This document shows, piece by piece, positions 51,069-63,219 of a stretch of 64,000 nucleotides of DNA. The number at the start of each line of letters is the position of its first letter. The first letter of the stretch is position 1. Under the pieces are notes generated by a model. The model searched no databases, was not told the DNA's origin, and worked only from the letters and a program-made list of their open reading frames with translations. The stretch is from Russula earlei. Its lineage: Eukaryota > Basidiomycota > Agaricomycetes > Russulales > Russulaceae. Position numbers and translations under genes: made by a program. Location: assembly GCA_025769875.1 (NCBI GenBank), contig JAGFNK010000012.1, positions 186,001 to 250,000 on the forward strand, in the 5' to 3' direction.

Positions 51069-54000
51069 TCAAGCGTCGTCAAGGATCAAACGAGGGACGA
51101 CATTCATTGCCATGAGCTACAGATGGGGCACCAGAAAGAGATGGCATCGATCAGTGACGGTTCTGGATGGAGGGACATCAGAAAAAATCACTCCGTACCT
51201 CTTGGAACAGCAGTTTTGCCGCGTAAGGGACAGTAAGCTGAGCCACGCTCTTGGAGCTTTTGCAATATGCACACCAACCCCTATAACCGAGCAAACCGCA
51301 GGTCTGGCAGGCATTTAATTCAAACTTATCAGAAGAGATCATCAGACGCTCCAGCAGAAGTTGGGTTGCGCCATAACCAATCAAACAGTCGCGCTCCATC
51401 TCGCCAAGACGCAACCCCCCCTCACGGGAAGCGCCCTTCGGTGGGTTGTCGTGTTAGCGTCGCGCGCGGTCCCCTACACACGACCAGTCAGCCCTGGAAA
51501 CCGGGGGGGGGGGGAAGCCATCATACCTAGCCCGAGCATGCATCTTATCCATCACCATGTGTTCTTGAATACGCCGAGTGAGGAGGCAAGGCAAAGATAT
51601 GATAGACTAATAACATACTCAGTTTCTAGCCGATGAAGTCAGGCACTGAGATCAAATCTGATGGTATCAACAAAGAAGCCACTAAGCTCACTTGGTAGTA
51701 AATCGGCCCGAAGTAGACGTACGCCTCCAGTGGCTCTCCCGTGATACCACTAGTAAGCATATCCTTTCCAGCGTAACTGAACCCGTGTTCAATGAGGATG
51801 CGCGACATATCCTCGACCTGGAAGGCACATCATTCGGTCCTTCAGCTGTCCTTGCCCTGGTATGAATCTGGGAAGATGGACAGACCTTAGACCCTCCAAA
51901 AGCCGTGCCATATTGGAGCTTGCCGGCCAATACACCCGCCTAGAAAAATCGTGTGCAGTCTTAACCTATCGTACGGACGAATAGACACAAACCTTCCCAG
52001 AAAGAAGTTCAATCATCTTGCCGACTGTCATTCTTGAGGGGAAACCATGTGGGTTCATAATGGTGTCTGTCTCGCAGAGTCACTTCACCGCTGCCAACTC
52101 CGTGAACATGGCGCTCACCAGGCACGATCCCTTGATCGTTGAACGGCATATCTTCCTGATTCACAATCAGGCCACATACGCCTTTCTGACCGTGCCTAGA
52201 GGAGAATTTGTCACCTAACTCGGGTCTTCGTGTTTGTCGCACCAGAACCTTGATAAGCGTTTGATCGTTGTCAGTGTCAGAAATCATGACTTTGTCGATA
52301 TATCCTGCCACAGGAGATTTATACGTCATAGGAGCATTTTTGTATGGGGCCGAAGCGGCTGGCCCTGAGAAAGAGTTGTCATTTGCATTTGAGGGCGTCT
52401 GCTTGTGGACATAGACGTCGCCTGGATCCACACGTTCGCCAACGCCGGCAAGGCCATCAAGTTGAATGATATCGTACTTTTTCTGGATTTGGCCATTCTC
52501 GTCCAGCGGCGCATCCGCAAGGCGATCATACCTGGAAGGCAACGATCAAAGCAACTTCGAAAGAGAACATGAGACCGTTACCCACGTCCCATTAGGATAC
52601 TTTCGGATGAGCGTCATGTTCTTGCGAAGGACTTGACACCGTCCGTACCCACGATCTAAACTAGCCTATACAATAAAACGTTACGGAGAAAAACCAGGAG
52701 ATTTGGCGCCACGCACTTTGTTGAGAATCAATGCATCTTCTATATCGTAACCGGAATAGCTCATGACCGCGACAGTGGCATTCTGTCCCGCAGGAAGTTT
52801 GTCGTAGCCCACTAATTCAATCGTCTTCGTCTTGACCATAGGCAGTTGCGGGTAGACGGAGAGATATAGCAACGTATCAATGCGATTGAACTGGTTGTAT
52901 CCAATAGCACCAATAGCCTGCTTTCCCATAGCACACTGGTATGTGTTGCGAGGAGACTGATTATGGTGTGGGTATGGAATGAGACCAGCAACCGCGCCTA
53001 GCAACGTGAAAGGCTCGATCTCCAGATGCGTGGTGGTTGGGACAATGTCCGGCTCATAGAGTGCAATGTAAGAATCATTTTCCTCGTTGACATCCAAGTA
53101 CTCGACTAGACCTTTTCGTAGGAAATCGTCGAACTCTAAGAGGCCTTGTTTTAGGAGCTAGCAAAACGTGTCAATGCGTCCATTCGTCCCGCAGGTCGAA
53201 TCGCACCTCAGTATGATGTTCCGTGACAGACGACTTGCCACCGTCTACTATAATCATAGGGCGGCAAATACGACCACCATCGCAAGCGATATTCACTGTT
53301 CGGTGGTGATGATTGATATAGATGCTGACAAACTCGCTGACTCTCCCTGCTCGTCGCAGACGACGAAAGTTATGAACAAATCGAGTAGGAAATCGGGTGA
53401 GACCGATGATTGTCCCATTAACTTGTACGACAAAGGTACCGGAAGCATACATTTCCGTCCCAGTTGCCTGACAGATGTCTGATTATCCCCGGTTTCAGAT
53501 TGTTGTCTGACATTTGGAAGGGGCTGCACACCTTCTACACTGAGCATGAACGCGACTTTCACGATCGGCTCCTCCTCCGCATCAGTGGTGATGTGGGTCA
53601 TGAGAGCTAGATTTTTGACCAATCCGCAGGCTTCACCCTCAGGTGTATCACTGGGACACAACATTCCCCATTGGCTAGGTTGTAACGCTCGCGGGCCACT
53701 GACTTTGCGTGTCTTCTCAAATTGAGAGGAAATGCGCGTCATCATGCCCAACGCCGAGATAAAACTCAAGCGTGAAAGAACGTGAGTGACACCCGCACGT
53801 TCCATCCGGAACCGCTTGAGAGACCAGTTCCCTGTGGAAATAGCGCGCACGAAGCCCGCAGTAATATGATCACCTTGAAACTGCATAGTGTTCCATGCAT
53901 CAAATTCGTTCGTTCGCGAGGGCTTCTTGAGAACCTTATCGATGGATGACTTGAGGTTAGTGTTGAAAGTCTTGAAGAGGTCTTCAAACAACAAAGCCAG

Positions 54001-55283
54001 TAGTTGTCCTGCCCTGCGAAGAGTCATGAACCATCACAAACAAGAGAATCACTTTCGCTTACAGCTCCAGCCTCTTGTTACCAACATAGTCCCGATCGTC
54101 CACCATCTTTTCGTCGTTCATGGCCATCAGGACGCGTCGCGTCATGGTTGCAACGAAGATCGCCTTCGATCTGAAGTCCATCCCTGCGACTGGTACGTGG
54201 GCGAGAACGATAGTTGCTAAAGCCTCAAGAGCTTCCTCCCAAGCGGGTCGGCGTGGGCCAACTACACGGCGGTTTACCTTTACACGTGTACCGATCCAGT
54301 CAAGGGCTTGATGGCGTGTAAAAACTCCCAATCGTGCTGCATCTTCCAGATTTGGCGCAAAAGCGTTAACGTACGCCTCTGAATCGCCTGCGGTGAGAAG
54401 AAGGATCTCCTTATCCGATTGTATGCCAAGAGCCTTGAGCGCAACGGCGATGGGGACATCTTCGTGTATTGAGTTATGCCGAAGGTAAATCTTTCCTTTC
54501 TTGGTTGTGATATAAGTCTTGGATTTGAGACCGCCGTGAGTGGAACTTTTCACGCATCAACAAAGGAAGCAAGCGCAGGATGGGTTAAGTAACATACGAA
54601 GTACAAGAAGCTTGAACCACGCCCTTGACGGTATCGGTCTCAACGATGATGCGATTCTTGCTCAGCTGTTCCTGAACGAGGATGACCTTCTCCGTGCCTT
54701 TGACGACGAAATACCCACCAGGGTCAAGCGGGCATTCGCTCATATGAGCCAGCTGAGATTCGGTGCGACCTGTGAGGACACACTTGTTGCTCCGAAGCAT
54801 GATAGGAAGGCGACCGATGTTCACGTTCGACCTCCGAACGACGTTTTTACCCCGGGTGTACTGTATCGTAACAAGAATAGGTGCGCTATATGTGGTGTCG
54901 CGTAAACGGCACTCATGCGGCGTAACGCTTTTGTCGATCGCGTCCGCGTCCGTGCGATCGGGAAATCCAACATGAATGTCCGTGTACTTCAACCAGAACC
55001 GGGGATCCACGTCAGATGTAACCTTGTTATTCGCTCTTAAGATGTTCTTGATGTCCACATCGACAAAGTAATTGAAAGAATCGATATGTTGTTTGACCAG
55101 ACCTTTGACCTTTAAAAATGCTGGGAGCAACAGCCATTTGTCCTAAGACCTCTAAACGCCAGCGCACAAAGCAGTTTATGGATCACCCACCTCGACCTTC
55201 TTTATAGGATCGGTGATGCCCAGGCCGTGCCACTCCACCTTGTTCGAATCCCCCCAACTTTCATCTCCTGCATGTCCTTCCAT
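51069..55283 (-). CDS. RET1: RNA polymerase III second-largest subunit (RPC2/RPC128)
   Basis: Half of the Pol III catalytic core, which makes tRNAs and 5S rRNA. The first in-frame ATG is 55283 ([11 protein letters not shown]). About 1,150 residues. Protrusion and lobe: [58 protein letters not shown]. Fork: [30 protein letters not shown]. Hybrid-binding region: [31 protein letters not shown]. Wall and clamp: [35 protein letters not shown], then the zinc site CQTCG with CAYCKSS and the last exon [14 protein letters not shown]. The pattern [20 protein letters not shown] marks Pol III over Pol II. A 7-nt exon (51619-51625) encodes the KL of YYQKLKHM. One extra base near 51430 breaks the frame in [20 protein letters not shown]. 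Stop 51069-51071. Confidence 0.92.
51503..51514. repeat. 12-bp G/C homopolymer inside an RPC2 intron
   Basis: Twelve G on the plus strand, which is a C run shortly after the donor GTATGATGG in the intron between HARA and [13 protein letters not shown]. This is the third such run found in minus-strand introns of this window. Confidence 0.85.
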
Positions 55284-55445
55284 ATTTTCTGCCTCCAGAC
55301 CATACGGCAGACTAGTTTCTGGGCTGTAACGAGAAGGATGTCGATGTCGCTCAGTGACTGAGTGGATGGATGTCCCGGTCACGTGTCTGACTCGCTTCAC
55401 GCACGTCTCAAACTGACTCGGAGATGTACGTTTACCAAGTCGATA
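55284..55445. promoter_or_regulatory. 162-bp divergent promoter, RPC2 / Sft2
   Basis: The two start codons face away from each other with 162 bp between. No TATA box is apparent. The RPC2 frame stays open for about 40 codons upstream of its ATG, but has no other ATG there. Confidence 0.5.
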
Positions 55446-56279
55446 ATGGCACCTTCACCGACAGAAAGCAATTTTCGCAGCAGCCTTTCTCAATTTCGTT
55501 GGGCGAGAGGAGTCACGGATGACTCGCAAGATCCGGGTGCTGGGACCTCTCGTAATCCTTTCTCTCGATTCTACAATGCAGTCGGAGGAGCGTATATCCC
55601 GTTGCGGTCCAACGAAAATTCCAACGAAGAGGAGGCATACTTTGCTCTTTCCCGTTGGGAAAGGTGGATTCCATGTCATCTTCCGCTCCTCTCGCCTTAC
55701 GAACGTCTTGTAGATTGCTGGGCTTTTTAGCTTGCCTTGCAGGTGCAGCCGTTTGCTTTGGGGTTGCTTTCTTCACACTTCCACTGCTCGCTATTCGTCC
55801 TGCAAAGTTTGCCCTCTCCTTCAGGTATTCGCAAGATGCTTCCGTGTGTTTCACTGCTCACGTTCCCCATTAGCCTTGGTAGCTTGTTAGTTATGTTTGG
55901 GTAAGGGTTAAGCTCGATCGAACGATGCCGACGGAGGACTGAGCTAATTCAATAGTTTCTCCGTCCTGATCGGCCCCATCAATCACATGAGACACCTCGT
56001 GTCAAAAGAACGCTTGCCGTTCTCCGTTGCCTACATGTCTAGTCTAGGGTTGACGTTATATTTTGCATTGGGGGTACGCCACTGCTCGACCGCCCTCCCG
56101 CAATGACGTTAACAGGTGTTGCGCAGCCACAGTCTTATTTCGGGTCCTTGATAGGTGCAGTGGTCCAGGTCATTGCTCTTCTTTCATATATCCTTGCGTA
56201 TTTTCCTGGAGGCACACAAACATTACGGTTTGGGAGTCAGATGGCACTTCGCAGCGTTGGGACCCTACTTCCCTTCTAA
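55446..56279 (+). CDS. sft2: Sft2 family vesicle transport protein
   Basis: A small four-helix Golgi membrane protein that helps endosome-derived vesicles fuse with the Golgi. Start ATG 55446 ([14 protein letters not shown]). The cytosolic N-terminus runs through YFALSRWER; then, after an intron with acceptor CTTGTAG, helices one and two are [20 protein letters not shown] and [20 protein letters not shown], with the family motif [37 protein letters not shown] is helix three. A short exon with SYFGSLI and [15 protein letters not shown] complete helix four. The protein ends [16 protein letters not shown], as in other family members. All joins keep frame. Stop 56277-56279, only 62 bp from the convergent stop of Nup192. 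Confidence 0.9.
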
Positions 56280-56341
56280 CCCAATTAATTATAAACTCGC
56301 GTACATATCCTATCTCTTTTCTTGTACTTGTAGCGATTATA

Positions 56342-59300
56342 TTATACGGTGATACCATCCACTTCCTCGTCCTCCACCTGCAAGCCAACGGTTTCCCAAA
56401 TTCGTCTTGACATGACCTTGATATATGCCTGACTTTCCCGCCATTTATGATCCTGTTCAGAAGTGAGATGGGTTGTTTCAGTTAAGTTGGTTGGAGACTT
56501 ACAAGGCTGAGCAGGAGCAGATGATTGAGGGCAGGTGAAAGTCGTTTCGCAGCGTCTTCGCGAAAGACAGCGCTCTCGTTAGGCTGTGGCACGGATCTAA
56601 GGACCGCTGCCGTCGATACTTTTATATTTGGGTTGTTGACATGCCGTGACGCGCAAAAGCATGCAATGTGTCGCCAAAGGAGCAACAATACCATTTCAAG
56701 TGACGCTATAAAGAAGCTCATGATCCAGTTATCCCCAAGACGGAAAGACAGCGGCCTCACACATAAGGTTATTCGCCATATTTTGTGCGCGTACGAGGGC
56801 ATGCTCGAGTTTGTAACTCATTAAACCACGCTTTTGTCCGATGTCAAGATCGCCCAGAGTATCGATGTCTAAGGTGACAATCTGTAATCGGGATCAGGAA
56901 TGCTTTTCAATTCAATGGGAGAGGTATAATGTGACTTACCTGCTGGATATCATTGACTTGGACATGGGCCTTAGACTCTAGTGCCGCACTGATAGCAGTA
57001 ATTTCTTTCAGCGTCTCCATCAGCTCGTCGCAAAGGTTAGTTAGCGCCTCGATTGCATCACCAACTGTGGGAACGATGGCTACGAGGAATGCCATAAGAC
57101 AGCAAATAACGTAACTATCATCGCAAATAACATACCGATGAAGCGAACTGCCCTGTCCTCATGTCGTGGAATTGTGATTATAGGCGACAAGACAATCGTA
57201 ATGTCTGGCTCTATGTTCTTGACGTAAGCAAGCGTCCGTCAGAGATGCGGGAAATGACGCGCCCGTAAATTCACTCGCAGCTCCCAGGTACCCGATGAGC
57301 GCCTTGCGAAGCGACTGCTCCTTTCGTTGAGGGATCAAATCGAACCTGCAGGCACCGCCACCTAGCCCACATCAGGACTGGATTAGTCTAGTCCAAGTAA
57401 TGGCCTCGAATACTCAAACCTGGTATCCTGCAGTTTGTATCCAACCCCTCGGACTCCGTCTGTGGACGAACCTTGTGTGACGACTGATTCATTCCTATGC
57501 GTCGCGCTGCCAAACTCAAAATTGCGGCGTGGATGCCTCCGTACCCGCCACTCCCAGAAGCCTGGGAACGATGTAAGCACAACGACTCATAAGAGATGGA
57601 TTGACTGACAAGCTCGGACTTGGGAACAGAAGGGAATATCACCGAACATAGATAAACGAGAAGGTGGATTTCGTCAAGTACAGAAAGAAAATACTCATCC
57701 CCATCATTTCTAAGTATCATGACAATCGTGTCACGGTGGCTAGAGAGAAATTCCAGAGCCTGAATGATGTCAACTTATCAGTCTGAGGAAGAAAATACAC
57801 TGTACTGCACCTGATTAACTGCGAACGAATGTCCTGAGCCCAAGGTTGCCAGAATTGTATCGATGAGTTGTACAGCTGGCATGAACAGTTGGTGATAACG
57901 CTGGATGGCGGAGGGTAGGAAATGGTGGTGATCTGACAAACCAGTCAATAAGTTAGAGAGCAGAAGACGGGTTGGCACACCAATAAATGACTGATCGGCT
58001 TCAGGCAGAGTGTCCAGGAAATCACAGTCCGCCAAGATAGGAATTACTCTAGCCTGTATCAATCGCTCGGCTCCTTGGCGTGTTTGGCCAATGCGAATAA
58101 GAAGGGACATCTTTGCCTCGTAAACATACAGGGAGTTGAGATCATCTGAATAACGATCAGTCATCAGCCACGAGCGATAGAATGGAATTTTGATGTACGA
58201 TGTTTACCTGGCTCTGGTTTGAGAACGGACTGCAGTCTACGGTCAGAGTCTTTGATGTCCCGAACAAAAACGCCGAGAAAACCGTGCTGAACGAGGGTCG
58301 AAAGAACATTGCACTGCTTGTCATCTCGCGATAGATGGACAAGGCAATCTAGGAGCATGTAGGCCACGGTCTTCCACACCTCCGTCCCGTCCGATGCATC
58401 ACGAGAGACAGTGGTTACCAATCTCTCTGCTACTGGCCTGAGGACTGCCAGGTACCCACTTGAGTTTGCGCTTGCTGACCCGTCAGGTCGGGATGGTGAC
58501 CGCCAGCTCTTCCCGTGCCGCAGACGAGAGTGAGAGTGTCATGATGGCGGACGGTTCACTTCCCCCGGACAGTGTTGTCAAGGTCTTCTACCACGAGGTG
58601 GAAATAATTGACGAGCGCTGCATAAAGATTTCCGCGAACGAGTTCTATTCGGTATTCCAAGACACATTCCAGGAAGCTTCGCAACAACCCATGTAATCGC
58701 TCGGAAGACAGAGAACATGAGTGCGAATACGACCCTAGAAGTTGTTGATCACGCCAGTCCTCCCGCAGCTTCGTTATGAGCGACAAAGACACCTCGGAGA
58801 GTAGCACTGCAGTAGGTTCAGCTACTGTGCCTGAGCGGATGATAGGGGGCAGCTCTTGTAGTAAGTCGAATAGCATTGCCTCCCGTCGGTCCCGGGGCAA
58901 GCGGGTGGAACACTTAACTAGTGTCATGTCCACTAACCTTCTCCACGATTCGAAGCTAGTCGTAGTGGCGAATAATATCTCCCGTTGATGGTTCTCCGTC
59001 GCACAACTTTCCAGGACATATGCAGTTTCAGCATTGAGGCGCTCGAGATCAATAGGGGTGACGATTTGGCCCTGGATGTGAAGAACGTGCCTTGTCCGGC
59101 TAAGCAGGGACAGGACGGCTGCCTGATCGACAACTTCACACCCTTTATCATCGAGGAGCACGCATGCGGCAAAATTTAGATTGCCAAGTAGTTGCATTTG
59201 GACGGGTTCGACAGTAAGTGTGTCAACCCAGTCGAAACAGAGGGACTGCAGATATTCAATGATGCGGAGGTTTGGCTGCCCCACGGCACGAATGCTTTGG

Positions 59301-62300
59301 AAAGGTTCATCCTCCCAGTCCGCAACATAGACCTGTCGCTGCTCGTTTCCGTAAATAAGCTCCAACAGTTCCGCGACGCCCTTGAGATGGCCGCGATTTG
59401 TGAGTATATGAAGGTCCAATGCAATAAGGTCGAATATGAAAGACCGGAGTCGGAGGAAAGAGGCCAGAGATTCCACTGTCGTAGCAACTCTTGAGCCATC
59501 AGGATACCTGGCTTCTACATTGGGGGTGGATTGGGGTGGGGGATAGATTGGGAGTGCAGCTAATTGGCGAACGAAGAAGTTCTCGCGGGTACGAAGATAG
59601 CGCATTGTGAAGTCCGAAGTGTGACGGTGCATGCATAGATGGTGCAAGACTCGATAGAAGCGTTCAGCCAAAGCTGGCATAATGTTAAACAGAGGCTCGG
59701 TATGGGCTAAAAGTTCATCATCGGTTTTGTTCTGGTCAGTACGAGGAATCCCCATGTTTACCCAGTCGAGGATGACGTGCACAGAGGTTCTTTGTGCCCC
59801 AAGAGCATGAGGATCCTGAATCTGTTCCACGTTGGTGGCTCCCAGGAGCAGGAAATGCGCCACATTTGGAAAAGGCGTCCCTGGTCGTGTATTTTGCGCA
59901 AATAGATCGAGCACGGCGATTCGGACCGCCTGTGGCAAGCCAGGTGCGACAACCTCGGACTCAACCGCGCCGGCACCTGTAAATTTATCTTCATCACTCT
60001 CGGCAGCATCAAGCCCGTATAAGGTGTCAATATCTAGGAGCTGACGATAACCAACTATGATCCGATCTGACTCTGGACTACGTTCGAGTAACAATGCCAG
60101 GCTTGGGAAGACATGCGATTTCGTGAGAAGGTTGAGGATCTTGACTGACAACAAAGACACTTCAGGATGTGAACGATAGGCGACGTAAGAAGCGATTGTT
60201 GGAACAAAGTTCGATCCAAAGGAGAGGGCTTGATCTAAGCGGGTGTAGAAAGAGCGAGGTCGAGCGACGTGGGTGGCAGTAGCGATCTCGGAGAGTAGCG
60301 GTACAAGTACATCGAGGAAGATGTCTTGCACTTCGAGGACTCGATGTATGATTCGCAGGATTCTGATAATGGTACCCCCGAAGAGAGGTTCATCGTTATC
60401 GAGGTTCTGGTCGAAGCCTTGGATACCATCGATAAGATATGCAAACAAACTTGTTTGGAAGGGAGAAGTTGTTAATATGCGCTGGAGGACGCCAAATCCA
60501 GGGAGCATTATAAGCAACTTGAGGGCTTCCCTCCGGGCGTGGTTATCCTCAGGAAGCGATAGGAGGGTCTCCACATTGTAACTTGCCAAACATCGTTCGA
60601 TAAATGCCAGGCACAAATCATTCATTTGCCAACGGTCATAGTTGTCCTGGAATTCCCTATTGGGAATGCGCAAGAAAACTTCGTCAATGACAAAAGCCAC
60701 AAAGGGATCAATGCCAGCCTGACGATATGGCAGACCGAGGCTCTCCGGAATCGTGTTGATGGGTTCAGTGTCTACGATCCTGCTCTTGAGCGATAACTGC
60801 TTTGGCGTATGTATGAGAGTGGCCAGCAACTGCAAAAAAGGGATAGTTTCAGGGTACACTCTGCTCGCCTCCTCCACGAGCTCGAGTTCAGCTTGCACGC
60901 CTTTCTTGGCGATGCCACCTCCACCACGGACATTGATGACTTCGAGCCTTTCCATGAGTAGCCACACTGCGCGGCATATCTCGACTCCAGGCGAACCCGC
61001 ACCTGCCTCGCAGAATGCCGCTAGTGCGGAGAACACGGCACCTTTTAGCTCCAGGGGCACGCCAAGAGGGATGAGAGAGACAAGAGTGGGGATTGCACGT
61101 AAGTGTGCGTGGCCACCGATCGCCAATCGAGCGGACACAGAATATTTAGCAACGGTAGCCAGAAGGCGCAGGAAACATTGACCAAGGCAGACATCCTTCT
61201 GGGTTAGCGAGGCCTGTTGGGCTTGGTGTTGGGCTTGGTGGGAAGACATGAAGCCGTGGTGAGATGCCGCCGCTTGCTGAGATCGTGCATTGCTAGATGT
61301 CGTAGCCCATGAATCGAGAATGCCGAAAACGGTAGCCCAGGGCGCGATCGCGCCGCCCGAACTTGCGGCAGGCAGCACATTTCCTGGGATAATTTCTCCA
61401 CCACCTCGCGCTAGGAAGTTGTATGCCAGGTCGCTGCACTGGTGACCCTTGGCTAACCCAGCAAGCATGTCGTAGAGCGCAATGGACATGTCCAAATCAC
61501 GCAGATTCGTTGACCATACGGCCCATTGCAAGAATGCTGGAAGTTTCCCAGCTTGGGCTTCTACAATTTCCAGCCAACTGAGCCGTTGTGACTCGGAAGG
61601 GCTCGACCCCGAGCCCCAAAACTGAAGCGCACGCTCGGGCGGCAAAGCGGAAAAAAGGACGCCAATGAAGGAAAAAAGCATTGCAATGTCATTGCGGGGT
61701 GTTTGTGTGGACCTGTCTGGCTCTGTACGAGTGGTAGACGAGCGAAAGTGCCGGGATCTGTCTTGCCGTGTGCTCGCAAGGATAACATCCTCCTGTCGCT
61801 GTTTGATTTTGCGTAGCTCCGACGAGGCGTATGAGATGACAGATCTCACAAGCATCTCGAAGCACTGCAAGACCGCCGCCTTGAAATCATCCGGTGGAAG
61901 CGGTTGTAGTTGGTCCGCCTCACTGAATTTGATCACGGAGCCCGCATAAGAGCCCGATGGAAAGGCGCCCTCACGCCTACGAAGCTTTCCCACGGAACCA
62001 GCGAGGAACGTGAAGGCGTTCCCTTGCACCGCATTCCATATGTTCGATTCTAGTTCCTCTGTCCTAAAACCGTCTTTGTGCTCGAGTGAAGGATCGCGAT
62101 GTCGAGCCTCCGTCAAGAAGAGGGTCCACTTTAATTGTAGGGTAGCCTTGACCCCAGCCTCCTTCCACTCCTCCGTCGGGTCCAACTTTCTCTTCATGAG
62201 ATTAAGAGTGGAAGTGAAAGTAGCGAGCTTTTGCCTTAACGTCCCTCCTGGAGTTTCGGGGTCTACGAGGTCAAATGCGGCGAGCAAGGAACAAAGAATG

Positions 62301-63219
62301 TAATACGAAATGGCGTGTCGTGGATTTTCTTGCAGCCATGGCACCATTTTTTCGATTTCGTGAGGGGACAGATATCCCAGACGAGACAAGAGGAAGAGGA
62401 TCGTAGAAAGAGCACGGCGCTCTTGGTTCAGTGATTCGACACGCAAGGAATGTATATCTGATCCTAGATTTATATTTGGTCCTGAGTAAAAGAACAAGTT
62501 AGAAGATTTGCAAGGGCGGGTTGTTGCGAGGGATGGAGGCATCATACCTTGGAGCGTTGTATTGCTCCCGGCATTCTGTTTTGCTGCTAAGGCCAGAGAT
62601 ATTGTCTGATCGAGGGCTTGAATCTCATGTAACACCTTCCAACCCAAACCTTTCTCTCCAAATGACAGCGCCTCAACCGCCTCCTTTGACGAGATAAGTT
62701 GTTGTGTCACGAACATGTTCAGGCGAGCATGGAGAGAAGCTGCCCCAGGAGAATCAGCAATTTCCGCGGCTTCAAGGAGGAAGCGGATGCAGTCGACGAG
62801 ATCGCGTCGCCTTCCGTGGTGTTCAAGCACAACCTGCTCCAAAATATTCACGGGACTAAAATTTGGGTTATTAGAGATGACATGTTGCATGAGCCCAGCG
62901 ATATAACGCTCTGAACAACTGAGGACCTGGGCGAGGTAGATAACTTGCATAGCAAAGTCGCTATTGACAGACAGCTGTCGGCCGTCGACAGTACATTTGC
63001 CTGATAAAAAAATAAGTATGGGGGTTCTACCGAATAGGTGAAGTACGCGCCGTTCTGCAGTTCCTTCCTCTCGTCCTCGCAAGGGGGTTTTGTGTCAAAC
63101 AAGTTGACTAGGTTCTGCCGGTGTAGAACCAGTAGATCAAACAGCTCTTGTTCGTCTATGGTATTTTGCGCTTCTAGTGCGCCCAAGAGGGCTGAACGAA
63201 GGCGTGTCAGGGATCCCAT
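56342..63219 (-). CDS. nup192: Nup192/Nup205, inner-ring nucleoporin
   Basis: A large alpha-solenoid scaffold of the nuclear pore inner ring. The first ATG is 63219 (MGSLTRLRSALLGALEAQ). Then EQELFDLLVLHRQNLVNLFDTKPP, an intron, KCTVDGRQLSVNSDFAMQVIYLAQVL and a single very long exon (1,500 codons to 58556) with, for example, QNLDNDEPLFGGTIIRILRI and RSHPEVSLLSVKILNLLTKSH. Smaller 3' exons give LVHLSRDDKQCNVLSTLVQ, ADCDFLDTLPEADQSF, HHFLPSAIQRYHQLFMPAVQLI, DEIHLLVYLCSVIFP and DHKWRESQAYIKVMSRRIWETVGLQVEDEEVD. About 2,090 residues, as in the family. The first join needs a GC donor (AACG then GCGCGT) or one extra base near 63050, because the GT donor beside it goes out of frame. The rest keeps frame. 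Stop 56342-56344. Confidence 0.9.
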
